From positions 3,639,182-3,703,181 of the forward strand of contig JAJHZJ010000808.1 of assembly GCA_023548195.1 (NCBI GenBank): a DNA stretch of 64,000 bases, written 5' to 3'. Position 1 is the stretch's first letter. Each line of letters starts with the position of its first letter. Positions 32,486-44,579 of this stretch are shown here, one piece after another. The notes under the pieces were generated by a model that saw only the letters and a list, made by a program, of their open reading frames with translations, made no database searches and was not told the DNA's origin. This DNA comes from Bettongia penicillata ogilbyi (Eukaryota; Chordata; Mammalia; Diprotodontia; Potoroidae). Position numbers and translations under genes: made by a program.

Positions 32486-33235
32486 TGCTAGAAAAAACTA
32501 GAAAGTAGTCTATCAGAAATTAGGCCTAGGCCAACACCTTACATCATATTCCACATTACATTCTAAATGGATACACAACCTCAATATTAAAGATTATATT
32601 GTTTTAAAAAATTAGAGGAGAAATAGAACATATATTCCTCACAGCTATGGGTAGGAGACGTATTCTTAATCAAAAAAGAGATAGAGGCAATTACAAAAGA
32701 TAAAATAACTTTGATTACTTAAAACTGAAAAGCTTCTGCAGAAAACATTATAAAACATCTAATATAAGAATGTAAGCAGTCAAATGGGAAAAAAAATCTT
32801 TGTATCAAACTTCTCTGATAACAGCTTGGTATCTAAGATTTATAAACAATTTACACACAGGGACACAGACACAGAGAGACACACAAAATAACCATTCTCC
32901 CAATAGATAAATGGGCAAAGGATATGAACAAACAGTTCTCAAAAGAACTTCCAAGTATTCACAACCATACAAAAAAAGTTCCAAATTATCAAAGAGAAAT
33001 GAAAATTTAAAAAAACCTGAGGTTTCACCTCCCACCCAGCAAATAGGCAAAAATGACAAAAATCAACAATGCTGGCGGGGTTGTGGAAAAATAGGCAAGC
33101 ATATATTGCTGGTAGGATTGCTAAATGGTGCAGCCATTTTAGAAAGCAAATTGAAATTATGTAAATAATGTGATTAAAATGTTCTCACTCTTTGACACAG
33201 ACTCCATGATTGAGCTTATACCCTAAAGAGGACAC
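32486..33235 (+). mobile_element. Very old L1 ORF2 relic, continued
   Basis: 'ctaggccaacaccttacatcatattcc', 'ctaaatggatacacaacctc', 'aaatgggcaaaggatatgaacaaacag', then a cysteine-region remnant CWRGCGKIGKH at about 33068-33100. This is the ORF2 C-terminal third, split by the younger insertion. Confidence 0.7.
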
Positions 33236-33239
33236 CGAC

Positions 33240-33860
33240 AAGAAAAAAGTACTTATATAAATACTCCAAAATATTTATAGTCACTTCCATTTGAATTGTC
33301 TTGGGAACATTCTGAATATCACCTGGCAGGATGAAATACCAGACACTGAAGTCCTTTTTAAAATTAAACTGTCAAGCATTCAAACTCTGCTCCAGAAAGC
33401 ACAACTCCAATGGGCTGGGAACATTATTCAAAGGGAAATGAATGCCCTTAAAGACTATTTTATGGAGAACTCACACAAAGAAAGTGTTCACACACTGTGG
33501 TCAGAAGAAGCAATATGAGGACACTATCAAGGTCTCTCTTAACAACTCTGGAACTGACTGTGTGACATGGGAGACCCTGGCACAGGACTGCCCAGCATGG
33601 CAGGCCCTCATCAGAGAAGGTGCTATGCATCCTCTATGAGCAAAGCAGAGTTGAAATAGCTAAAAAAAGCAAGGCGGGCAATTTAGAGCATCTACCCAAA
33701 ATGTTCAACATGCACTACTTGTGCCTGATTTGTGGTAGAACATTTGGAGATTGTATTGGTCTGATCAGACACAGCCAGACACACTGTAACTTGACTCTAG
33801 CATAGTGATCTCATTTTGGTCCTCTTTGAGAAGAAAGGACAACCATTTATAGTGGTAACA
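33240..33860 (+). mobile_element. Non-LTR retrotransposon C-terminus with C2H2 finger, copy 1
   Basis: The frame 33291-33518 reads LGNILNITWQDEIPDTEVLFK then LLQKAQLQWAGNIIQ, a phrase typical of the region after the RT domain in several LINE clades. The following frames encode WETLAQDCPAWQALI and a C-terminal zinc finger. At 33722-33784 it has CX2CX12HX3H (residues C, C, H, H all present). The 3' end 'ggtcctctttgagaag' (33819-33834) resembles the tail of the composite SINE at 14957. The clade is uncertain; RTE-like is my guess. Confidence 0.7.
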
Positions 33861-33861
33861 C

Positions 33862-34530
33862 TAGCTATACTCTCATCCCTTCCTTATCTTGAACCCTTGG
33901 TAAACCAATTCAATTCCTGAGTCCCTTGCCCCCTTATCAAGTTTTTATTTTGACCCTAAATTACTCTTTCGGGCAGCTAAAACACAGGTCTGACCATGGC
34001 ACCCCAACTCCTACTCAATAAACTTCAATGTCCCCCTATTACCAGGATCAAATACGACATTTTCTTTTTGGTATTCAAAGCCCTTCATAACCCTGGCCCC
34101 TTCCTACCTTTTCCTAGTTTTCTTACATTTTGTCCTCCTTATCCCCATGTATTCTGGCCTCCTTTCTGTTCCTCAGAAAGATGCTTCATTCTCCTGACTC
34201 TGTATTTTCACTGGCTGTCCCCATGCCTGGAGTGTTCCCATGCATCTCTATTTCCTGGATTCCCTAACTACTTTCAAGTTCCAGTTAAAATTACACTTTT
34301 ATAGGAAACTTCTCAATCCCCCATAATTCTAGTGCCTTCCTTATGTCGGTTACTTCTAATTTATCTTGTACGTAGCTTGTCTATATATAGTTATTTGCAT
34401 GCTATCTGACCCCATTAGGCTATTATGAGCTTTTTGAGAGCAGAGATTGTTTTTACCTTCTTTTGTATCATCAGTGTTTACCATATTGCCCAGCACATAG
34501 TAGTCACTTAGTGATTCAATTCAACCAACA
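33862..34530 (+). repeat. L2 LINE 3' region
   Basis: 'cagctaaaacacaggtctgaccatgg', 'caaagcccttcataaccctggcc', 'agttccagttaaaatt', 'ttatttgcatgctatctgacccc', 'gagctttttgagagcagagattg', 'ttgcccagcacatagtag': complete order of the L2 3' half on the plus strand. Confidence 0.85.
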
Positions 34531-34534
34531 GGTA

Positions 34535-34850
34535 CATAATTTATATCATTTCTAAGTTAAAAAATACACATCCTTTCTATAAATAACCAGTAAAATTACA
34601 AAGTAGAAAGTGAATATACTATCAGACTATTATTAGCGACTTTGCTCACCCTTTTAAAAAAAACATATACTTGGTGGAAGTGTTGCAAAATAAAATGAGA
34701 TCCAATATGCAACTTACTTTACAACTCTTATTCTATATGTGAAGGTATGCCACAAAATGTTTTAAAGACAAAAGGAATCAGCACTTGAGATGTAAGACAA
34801 TGTCCCGAGTGAGAAACAACAATGAAGTCGTCCCGGTGGGATGGTGACAG
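34535..34850. other. No recognised feature
   Basis: AT-rich intronic DNA. Confidence 0.4.
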
Positions 34851-34859
34851 GGGATGGTG

Positions 34860-35235
34860 GAGGGGGATTAAGGTGCAGCGAGTCTAAGACTGCAGGCTGG
34901 AGCACACCCTGAAAGGCTTCCAAGGCAGCAGGTAAGCTTGTTTGTTTGTTTTGCTGCTTTTTTTTTTTTAAATCCTAAAGCCATTAAGAACCCATAAAGA
35001 TCTTTGAGAAAAGGCGTGAGATTGGTCAAGCTCTGCTTTAGTAATGTTACTCGGGGAAGGAATCTTACAGAGAAAAGTTTCAACTAAATAGTGAGGGCTA
35101 AAGTCAAACTGAAAAGGAATGAGAAATGAATAGGAGGAGAACAGAGACAATGGCTTTTTGTAGGAGCTTGGCTATAAAAGTTAGAGAGGGCACATAGGAT
35201 GAAAGATTGAGGAAATGGTAGAGTCGAGGGAAAAG
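34860..35235 (-). repeat. L2 LINE fragment, decayed
   Basis: 'ccattaagaacccataaag', 'aaaggcgtgagattggtc' and 'ctgctttagtaatgttac' resemble the reverse of the L2 3' body. Confidence 0.45.
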
Positions 35236-35284
35236 CTTTCATTTTCATTTTGAATTATAGCAAATGAAGAAATTTTTAATGCCG

Positions 35285-36085
35285 TGTTGATAAGTTCACT
35301 TAATTTGGCAGTATACTTTCCAGGGATGTACACAAAGATGATTAGGCTGACATGTGCACTGCCAGAGCTAGCTCAGTGTTTGAGATGCTCTAAAGGTAAG
35401 TATGGGGAAAAGTAGTTATTAGGCTACCTAGCAAGCTGAAGGTCTATAGAGTCACTGTGTTAATCTTGCTGTATGACTGTGAAACCTCAGCAATATATAC
35501 CAGAGTCATACTAGGAAACTGAACTGATTCCATTAGAATTGTCTTAGGAAAATTCTGAACATCACCTGACAAGATAAGGTACTAGATACTGAGGTCCTTT
35601 CTTGAGCTGAACTGCCAAGTATTCAAACTCTACTCCAGAGACCACAACTCTGATGAGCTGGCCCATCATTCAAACGTCAAATGTATATTTACCTAAAAGG
35701 TTATTCTACAGAGAACTCCCACAAAGCAAGTACTCACATTGAGGACAGATGAACTGGTACAAAGACACTCTCAAGGTCTCTCTGAAGAATTTGTTATCAA
35801 TTGTGAAATATGGCAGACACTCGCACAGGATCGTAGAGTATGGCTGCCTGCATCAAAGAACGTGCTGTGCTCTATGAGCAAAGCAGAATTGTAATAGCTC
35901 AAAGGAAGCGTGAAATGCACAAATTTAGAGACATCTCCTCTCCAAACATTCATGTGGCCTGTATGTGCCCAACCTATGGTATAGCCTTCCAAGTTAGTAT
36001 TGGTCTGATCAGCCACAATCAGACACACACAGTGATGTCAGTTTGGTCCTCTCTGAAAATGAAGGACAACAATCAACCAATCAAG
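35285..36085 (+). mobile_element. Non-LTR retrotransposon C-terminus with C2H2 finger, copy 2
   Basis: Longer than copy 1. It begins with RT-like codons ('gtctatagagtcactgtgttaatc', then LLYDCET), then the segment shared with copy 1 (about 35525-35650), and a tail frame 35840-36028. There the finger reads C, Y, H, H: the second cysteine is replaced by tyrosine (residues 43, 46, 59 and 63 of the frame). It ends 'tttggtcctctctgaaaatg' near 36062. The two copies lie in the same direction about 2 kb apart and look independently decayed. Confidence 0.7.
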
Positions 36086-36232
36086 TCCTTGATGCCTGGG
36101 TCTATGCTGCGCTTCGTTTTTGTACTCCCAGAACTTAGAAGAATACCTTGGCATATACTGGACACTAAATAAGTTATATGAAATTTTACCAATATCACTT
36201 GGAAACAACTATACTAAATATCATTCAAAGAT

Positions 36233-36244
36233 ATTAAATAGTAT
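36233..36244. repeat. Probable target duplication, left copy (inverted L1)
   Basis: ATTAAATAGTAT matches ATTAAACAGTAT at 39479-39490 with one difference. The L1 sequence begins at about 36241, with a few bases of overlap. Confidence 0.6.
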
Positions 36245-37090
<846 letters not shown>

Positions 37091-37229
37091 TCCCCTAAGA
37101 ACTGCTTTTGCAGTATCCCATAAGATTTGGTAGGTTGTCTCATTATTGTCTTTCCCTTGAATGAAGTTGTTATTGTTTCTATAATTTGTTGTTTAACGCA
37201 CTCATTCTTTAGGACTATATTATTCAATA

Positions 37230-38590
37230 AGCAGTATCTACCTATAACCATCAGCAAGCATTATATGTATGGTGACAAGTTAGATGCTTTTCCAATAAGA
37301 TCAGGAGTGAAACAAGGATGTCCATTATTACCGTTATTCAACATGGTATTAGAAATACTAGATGCAGCAATAAGAGAAGAAAAAGAAATTGAAAGAATTG
37401 GAATAGGCAAAGAAGAAACTAAGTTATCACTCTTTGCAGATAATATGATGATATACTTAGAGAATCTCAGAGAATCAAGTAAAAAACTACTTGAAATAAT
37501 AAACAACTTTAGCAAAGTTGCAGGTTACAAAATAAACCCACATGAACAAAGACCAATAGCAAGAGATAGAAAGAGAAACCTCATTTAAAACTATGGTAGA
37601 CACTATGAAATATCTGGGATTCTACCTGCCAAAACAAACCCAGGCACTGTATGAACACAATTACAAAACACTTTTCACACAAATAAAGTCAGATCTAAGT
37701 AGTGGAAAAACATCAGTTGCTCATGGGTAGACCGAGCTAATATAATAAAAATGACAATTTTACCTAACCTAATTTAGTGCCATACCAATCAAACTACCAG
37801 ATAACTATTTTCTAAAGCTAAAAAAAATATTATCAAAATTCATCTGGAAGAACAAAACGTCCAGAACATCAAGGGACCTAACGAAAAGAAATTCTAGGGA
37901 AGGTGGCCTAGCCCTACTAGATCTCAAATTGTATTATATAGCAGCAATTATCAAAACCACTTGGCACTGGCTAAGAAACAGAGGGGTAGACCAGTGGAAT
38001 GGGTTAGGTACTCAAGCCACAGTAATTAATGAATATTGCAATCTACTGTTTGATAAAGCTAAGGACCCCGCTTCCAGGATAAGAACTCACTGTATTACAA
38101 AAATTGTTGAGAAAACTGGATAACAGTGTGGCAGACACTGGGCATGGGCCAATGCCTGACACCACACACAAAAATAAAGTCCAAATGGATATATGATCTA
38201 GGTATAAAGATTGATACTGTAAACAAATTAGGGGAGCAAGTAATAGTGTATTTGTCAGATTTATGAGAATGGAGAAATTTATGGCCCAACAAGAAATAGA
38301 GAACATTATGAAGTACAAAATGGATAATTTTGATTACATTAAATTAAAAAGTTTCTGCACAAACAAACCCAATGCAATCAAGATCAGGAGAGAAGTAGAA
38401 AACTGGGAAAGAATTTTTGCAACTACTGTCTCTGATAAAGCCCTCATTTCTAAAATATATAGAGAACTGAGTCAAATGTACAATACAAGTCATTCCCCAA
38501 CTGATAAATGGTCAAAGGATATGAACAGGAAATTTTCAGAGGAAGAAATTAAAAATTTCTATAATCATGTGAAAAAAATGCTCTGAATCA
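37230..38590 (+). pseudogene. L1 ORF2 fragment, direct part
   Basis: Frame 37262-37588 reads [19 protein letters not shown], then [14 protein letters not shown]. The catalytic FADD has become FADN, so the active site is lost by mutation as well as by frameshifts. Later frames carry IIKTTWHWLRNRGVDQWN (about 37945) and DKWSKDMNRKFSEEEIKNF (about 38500). Confidence 0.85.
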
Positions 38591-39478
38591 CTATTGATTA
38601 GAGAGATGCAAAGCAAAACAACTCTGAGGTACCACATCACACCTGTCAGATTGGCTAACATGACAAAACAGGAAGATGATAAATGTTGGAGAAGATGTGG
38701 GAGAGTTAGAACACTAATTCATTGCTGGTAGAGCTGTGACCTGATCCAACCATTCTGGACAGCAATTTGGAATTATGCCAAAGGGCTACAAAAATGTGCA
38801 TACCCTTTTACCCAGCAATATGGCTTCTAGGACTGTATCCCAAAGAGATCATAGAAATGGGAAAGGATCCCACATGTACAAAAATATTTATAGCAGGAAA
38901 ATTGTAGCAGCTCTCTTTGTGGTGGCCAAGAACTGGAAATCGAGGGGATGCCCATTAATTGGGGAATGGCTGAACAAGTTGTAGTATATGAATGTAATGG
39001 AATACTATTGTGCTATGAGAACCGATGAACAGAAAGACTTCAGAGAAGCCTGGAAAGACTTATATGAACTGATGCTGAGTGAAAGGAGCAGAACCAGGAG
39101 AACTTTATACACAGTAACAAACCACAGTGTGCAAGGAATTTTTCTGGTAGACTCAGTACTTCATTGAAATGTATGGGCTTAAAAAATTTCCAATGGACTC
39201 TTGAGGCAAAATCCCTTTCACATCCAAAGAAAGAATTATGGAATTGGATTGCAGATAGAAACAGACCCTTTTCTTTTGTATTATGTTTTGTTTTATGGTC
39301 TCTCCTATTCATTTTAATTCTTCTATGCAACATGCATTTAATAAGAATGTACGTGTAAAACCTATATAAGATTGTACGCCATCTCAGGGAAAGAGTGGGG
39401 AGGGAGTGGAAAAAAATCTAAGATATATGGAAGTGATTGTTGAACACTGAAAACAAATAAAATAATTCAATTAAAAAA
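38590..39478 (+). other. L1 ORF2 C-terminus and 3'UTR (inverted L1)
   Basis: Holds the decayed cysteine region (about 38680-38760), the 'ttgtggtggccaagaactgg' stretch, and a 3'UTR ending 'ttgttgaacactgaaaac' and an A/T-rich tail. Confidence 0.8.
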
Positions 39479-39490
39479 ATTAAACAGTAT
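39479..39490. repeat. Probable target duplication, right copy (inverted L1)
   Basis: ATTAAACAGTAT, one mismatch from the left copy. Confidence 0.6.
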
Positions 39491-39689
39491 CCACTCAGAC
39501 TAATAAAATTTCAATTAGTAGAAGGATTTAATCAAGTTAACAGAAAACAAACTAATTGCTATTAACTGTTTTTTTTTTAAACTTAGCATATGACATTATT
39601 AAGTAAATTCTCCAAGAAGGCTTATACTCTCTATACTTTATGTTAGCTATAAGCAAGACAGTCTCTTTGTACATACTGAAATACTTAAT

Positions 39690-39870
39690 GGCATGTGGCA
39701 TAGTGAATGGGGTTTAAAAACTAAAGGCTGAGTCAAGAGACCTGGGTTTGAATCCTGACTCTTTGATCGGGCTAAGGTGCTTAATTTTACAGGAAGTTCT
39801 TCACTTGTTAAATGAAAATGTTACTATTTTTACTTGCTTACCTCAAAAAGTAATAATGCACAAGAGAGAA
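39690..39870 (+). repeat. MIR-type SINE fragment
   Basis: 'ggcatagtgaatggggttt', 'gagacctgggtttgaatcctgac' (B-box-like) and a decayed CORE part. Confidence 0.65.
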
Positions 39871-39879
39871 AGTTGTCTA

Positions 39880-40360
39880 CTTTGTTTCTAGTTCTTTGCT
39901 ACTACAGAAAGTTGGAAACAAAGTAAATGCCCATGAATTAGGGAGGACTAAACAAGATGAAGTAAATGAATATAATGGAATATTACTATGCTACAAGAAA
40001 AAATAAAGATGAAGAATATAGAGGAACAGAGACTTTTACATAAAATGATCCCAAGTGAATCCAATAGAACCAGGAAAAGACATGTCTACAATAATACAAC
40101 AAAAATTGAACATTATGTAATTATAATGACAAATCCTGAGCCTGAGCAAGAGAAGAAAACGTAACTCCTTTTCCTCTTTGCAGAAGTGGAGGACTGTGAA
40201 TGTAGAACATTGCATGCTGTCACATTTGTTTGAATGGTTTAGTTGAAATGCCATTTTACCATTTCTTTCTTTTAAAAATCTTTGTTACAAGGGATGGGGT
40301 AGGGGAGGAATATAGATGAAGATAATGTAAAAATAACAAATTTCAATGTTTTAAAAAGAA
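39880..40360 (+). mobile_element. Old L1 3' end, 5'-truncated
   Basis: 'ctactacagaaagttggaaac', 'gaatataatggaatattactatgctac', 'aatagaaccaggaaaagac', 'acaagggatggggtaggg': the 3' end order of an old L1 subfamily, also present at 49975-50420. Confidence 0.75.
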
Positions 40361-41235
40361 TATAACTAAAGTGTTTTGTAAACTTCAAAGTGCTATAAAA
40401 TCAGTAATTAAACAGTTATATGGATTATGATGAGTATTTGAAGTATTTTGGAGTTAGCAAAATAAAAGTTTGATCATTTCCAGTATAAAATACATTCAGG
40501 CACTGGAGACCACTAAACTATGAAAATGTGCTAATATGTAAGGGCCCCTCCTCCCCACCCTGGACTTTGTATAAACAATACAAATAAAAAAGACCTCTAT
40601 AGGCAAATAATCAAAACTGCCTACACTCCTACTGCTTTATACCACCATAAGGGGCAGCTTTCTACCCTCATAATATTCATCAATTTATAGAAATTAGTAA
40701 GTCCTACTCTGTTGCTTCATCATGATAAGAAGGTGACCTTGGGCCATCAAAAGCTATTTTAGCAGAAACAGAGGTCTGGCAGTTTCTATCATGCTGGATA
40801 ATCTTTGGACATGGCACAGTAACAGGTCAAGTATGTTTCCCCAGGGACTGAGATAGAGGCTCATCACTAGCTGGTTAGCCATTCAGAAATGAATATTCTT
40901 GTCATGGAAAACCATAAAACAAAGAAAAAGACAAATGGCTTTCAGTCTTATATATTATGTTACCCTTCCACTTCTGCTGTGATATTAGCAAGAGAGAGGG
41001 CAAACTATAAACTTCAGTTTAACTACTAATACTCAAAATGTGAAATTCTTGTCCAATAACTAAATGAATCATATTAATCTTGACACTAATGCTACAAACA
41101 AAACCAAAAAACGAAGTTGAACTAAAAAGACAGATGGATCCATGGAAGTAGGTTTTACAGTACACACAAAAGTAAAAAGAAATGTTTTTTCCATGGGATA
41201 TTTGCTCGTTGTAGTCTTATAATACTGATGACAAT
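40360..41235. other. No recognised feature
   Basis: Intronic DNA with no repeat that I can name. Confidence 0.4.
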
Positions 41236-41236
41236 T

Positions 41237-42060
41237 ATGTGTAAAAAGATCATTGTGAACTTTAAATTAGCTGCTGAAGATAAAGAGGCAAAAAAACTCT
41301 ACGAAACATTAAAGGACTTAACAAGATCCTAAAATCAATATACATTCTGATATGGAGTGACCTCAACATGAAGTTAGGAAAAGGTAAAGGGGGAAAAAAT
41401 GCATTGGAAAGTATGATTTAGGAAGAAGAAATGAAAAAATCCAAAGGCTTACTGTTGACACAGAAGTCTCATGACTTTATATACTTTCTTCAAGAAAAAA
41501 ACTGTTAAGGCTGGACAAATAACATCATGAAGTGAAATAGATTATATTTGAAAAGATCTGTAATTGACGTGGGAGTCCTTAAATCAGTTGTATATAGTCA
41601 GACCACCAACTTACCAGAATTAAGATCAGAATTAGTAAAAAGCCAGAATATAATGAGAAAATGATTTGGCATACAACTGAAATAACTCAATCCAACTAGT
41701 CCTCTCATTTAATTCTCAGTGATATTCCATTAATATCAATTACAATAATTTTATCAAGAAATTTAACCAATGTAAATTAATTACCTCAACAAGGAAAACA
41801 AAAAACTGCCCAGAAAGAAGATCCTCAAACAAATGACTTACTTGATAAATGGAAGGAAAGCAGACAAAAGGAACAGGCTTAGAATACTACTTTATTTGTA
41901 AAACTTGCAAAGAAGGAGGATGGAGATTGTGAGTAGCAGCCATCTCATAAAGCAAAGGGAATAACAAGTTTAATAAAAGCTTGGCAAGACATCTCAATGG
42001 CTTTTAAGGTAAAACAAACAAGAGAAAAATGGAAAAAGATTTGCAAAAGTTAAGTTTTTT
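41237..42060 (+). mobile_element. RTE (BovB-like) LINE endonuclease relic
   Basis: Broken plus-strand frames resemble the endonuclease of RTE-clade LINEs: a WSDLNMKLGKGK stretch in place of 'GDFNAKVG' (about 41357-41390), a residue pattern like RNEKIQRL, then NNIMK-EIDYI (about 41520-41550) in place of the 'KNEIDYIL' motif, and DVGVLKSVV followed by the area of the final SDH motif, which has decayed. Stops and shifts are frequent, so the copy is old. No RT domain was recognised after it. Confidence 0.5.
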
Positions 42061-42640
42061 CATCAAGAACATTGGAACTGCCACACTTGGATCGCCAAAA
42101 TGCCCATGTCACTGGTTTTACAGTTCTTTTTCAACAAACTGTCTCCTATCTGTATAACAAAATCATTTTAAGATTCCTTGAAATGATATAACAGAAATAA
42201 CCCTGCTCAATAACACTCTAAACATAAACATCAGACAAAACATAAAACAGGGAAATATGTAACTTGCTAAAAGTGGGGAATGGAGATGTGATGGAGAAGA
42301 TAGAACGGTTCTCCAGATGCTCCTCTTTGTGACTTTGTGCTAAATGCATCATGTCCTAGGGACACTGCAGAGCCTCAATGATCTGTAGTCACTCAAAGGA
42401 GTTTGGCAACAGCATCCTGACAAAAAAAGACAAAGCAGATACAGGATGTCCAGTGCCCAGGTTATATAACATGATAGAGACAAACTGATGTAAGAGTTGG
42501 AACCAAAAAGCAGGCAGGATTGCTTTCAGAAAATTGCAAAGCTCCTTTAAAGATACCAAACTTTCTAGATAAGTAAAGTCTCATCTTTAAAGAAAAAAGG
42601 ATTATTTATTTCTAATGTTAATTAACATTTTTTTGAGTTG
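42060..42640. other. No recognised feature
   Basis: AT-rich DNA without a recognised motif. It could be further RTE remnants. Confidence 0.35.
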
Positions 42641-43165
42641 TGAATTCTCGTCTCCAGTCTCCCCCCATTCACTGAGAAGACAAGCAATCAAGCAATATTT
42701 ACGCATGAAATCATGAAAAACATTTCCATATCAGCTATGTCAGAAAAAAAAGTAAGAGAAAATAAAGTAAAAAAACTGTATTTCAATTTGCATTCAGAGT
42801 TCCATCAGTTCTTTCTCCAGAGGTGGATAACATTCTTCATGAGTCCTTTGGCCAGAGTAGCTAAGTCTTTTACAGTAATCGTCATTTTAATATTGCAGCT
42901 ACTGTGTACAATGATTTCTTAGTTCTCCTCACTCCACTCTGCATCAATTCACATAGTCTTCCTAAGTTTTTCTGAAACTCTCCTGGTCACCATTTGTTAC
43001 AGCCCAACAATATTCCATTACAACCATATATCACAACTTGTTCAGCCATTCCTCAAATAATGGATATTCCCTCAATTTCCAATTCTTTGCCACCACAAAA
43101 ATAGCTGCCGTAATTTTTTACATATAGACCCTTTTCCTTTGATCTCTTTGGATAAGGTCCATTTT
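42640..43165 (-). mobile_element. Old L1 3' end, 5'-truncated
   Basis: The plus strand reads the reverse of the L1 3' end: 'ttgttcagccattcctcaa', 'ccctcaatttccaattctttgcc', 'tattccattacaaccatatatcacaac', 'actccactctgcatcaattc'. Confidence 0.8.
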
Positions 43166-43204
43166 TTAATGCTAACATTCTACTAATGCTGCTGTGTAGT
43201 AGCA

Positions 43205-43472
43205 CAGTATAGAGTTATTGTTCAGTTGATCAGTTTTTGTGATCTTGTGGCCCATAGCACACCAATACCGTCTATGGGGTTTTCTTGGCAAAGGTACTAG
43301 AGTGGTTTGCCATTTCCTTCTCCGGTGGATTAAGGTAGACAGACGTTAACTGACCTGCTCAAGGTCGTCTAGTTAGTAAGTAAGTATACTTACTAAGTAT
43401 TACTTAGTAAGATAGTTAGATTTGAACTTAGTCCTTCTGACTTTCAGGCATAATGGTCTACCAACTAGCTGC
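43205..43472 (-). repeat. MAR1-type CORE-SINE
   Basis: Reverse MAR1: 'ggttttcttggcaaaggtac', 'tagagtggtttgccatttcc', 'ctgacctgctcaaggtcg', 'tgaacttagtccttctgac', ending 'ctaccaactagctgcc'. A short internal duplication of 'ttactaagtatact' type sequence occurs at about 43374-43410. Confidence 0.8.
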
Positions 43473-43474
43473 CT

Positions 43475-43825
43475 TGATGCCACAGAGTACAAGACTCTAA
43501 AGAATTAAAAGTATCACACAGAGGACAACTAGAACGTTCCGGGTGGGTGTGAGAACACTGCAAATGTATGACCAATGAGGAACTTTGAGGATAAAATACA
43601 TCATCAATGAGTTGTATGACAGGAAAAGAAGATAAGCTAGGAACATGGTAAAGGTGGAAAAGGGTGACAAGAGAACAATCTGAATACTCTGTTAGCATTC
43701 TCTCAAAGTTAGGAAAAAATAAGGCAAGCCTCCAAGAAAGTCAGACCTCCTGTGATAAATTTATGGGCTTACAGGATGAACAGATGTGGATGGATTACGA
43801 GCTGTGTCAAGGAAGGGAACTCAGT
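43475..43825. other. No recognised feature
   Basis: Unassigned purine-rich DNA. It may be L2- or L3-derived, but the evidence is too weak. Confidence 0.35.
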
Positions 43826-43880
43826 TGATGAGCATTTATTAAGTACTTAATGTGTGCCAGGAACTATGTTAAGTAGTGGT
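43826..43880 (-). repeat. L2 3' terminus
   Basis: 'gagcatttattaagtacttaatgtgtgccaggaactatg'-type sequence is the reverse of the L2 3' end. It abuts an AT-rich, nearly palindromic microsatellite at 43900-43932. Confidence 0.75.
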
Positions 43881-43984
43881 GTGACACTATACTATGATAA
43901 CAGTGTGTGCATATACATATATACACACTGTTATTATTAAACTGTATTTTAATTTATATGTTGACATCCTACAAATTTATAATA

Positions 43985-44205
43985 ATGCAACACAACAATA
44001 ATATATCACTTTAAAGTCTGCAAAGTGCTTTACAAATATTACCTCATTGTTCCTCTCAACAACCCCTGGAAGTAGGTGCTATTAGACAGGCCAAGATTAA
44101 GTGACTTGTCCAGAGATACACAGCTCGTAAGCATCAGGGGCAGGATTTGAATTCAGATCTTTCCAAGCACATCCACCATGGAACCTAGTTGCCTCATAGA
44201 GGAAA
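43985..44205 (-). repeat. MIR-type SINE
   Basis: 'aagtctgcaaagtgctttac', 'ggaagtaggtgctattag', 'aagtgacttgtccagagatac', 'atttgaattcagatctttcc'. Confidence 0.8.
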
Positions 44206-44254
44206 TAAAGCAAATTGATGTACACAATCACTACAATAACATAAAAGATTAAAT

Positions 44255-44458
44255 GCAGTGACAGAGAGGCAGTGTAGAATAGCTGAAAGAATTCTGGTTG
44301 GGAAATTAAGAGAATTTGGGTTCAGATTCCATCTCTGGTGTTTACTTTAGGTAATTCATTTAACCTTCCTGGACCTTAATTTCCTAATCTGCAAAATGAG
44401 GTAGTTGGAATAGATATCCTCTAAGGTTCCTTTTATCTCTAGATCTGTGATCCCAAAA
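44255..44458 (+). repeat. MIR-type SINE
   Basis: 'gaggcagtgtagaatagctg', 'ttgggttcagattccatctc', 'ccttaatttcctaatctgc', 'ggttccttttatctctagatc': same family as 21805 and 22215. Confidence 0.85.
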
Positions 44459-44579
44459 TTGATGATTTGTTCCAGATGACTGGGACTAAGACATTTTTCC
44501 TCCTCAGTAGATTATGAATTCAAAATGTTCTAGTTTCTGCCATCCAAGGACACTGTAATCAGGTGGTTTTGATGAACTG

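Noticed and set aside
43900..43932. Near-palindrome of TGTGTGCATATACATATATACACAC type as a regulatory site.
   Set aside because: It is TA/CA simple sequence that is self-complementary by composition.
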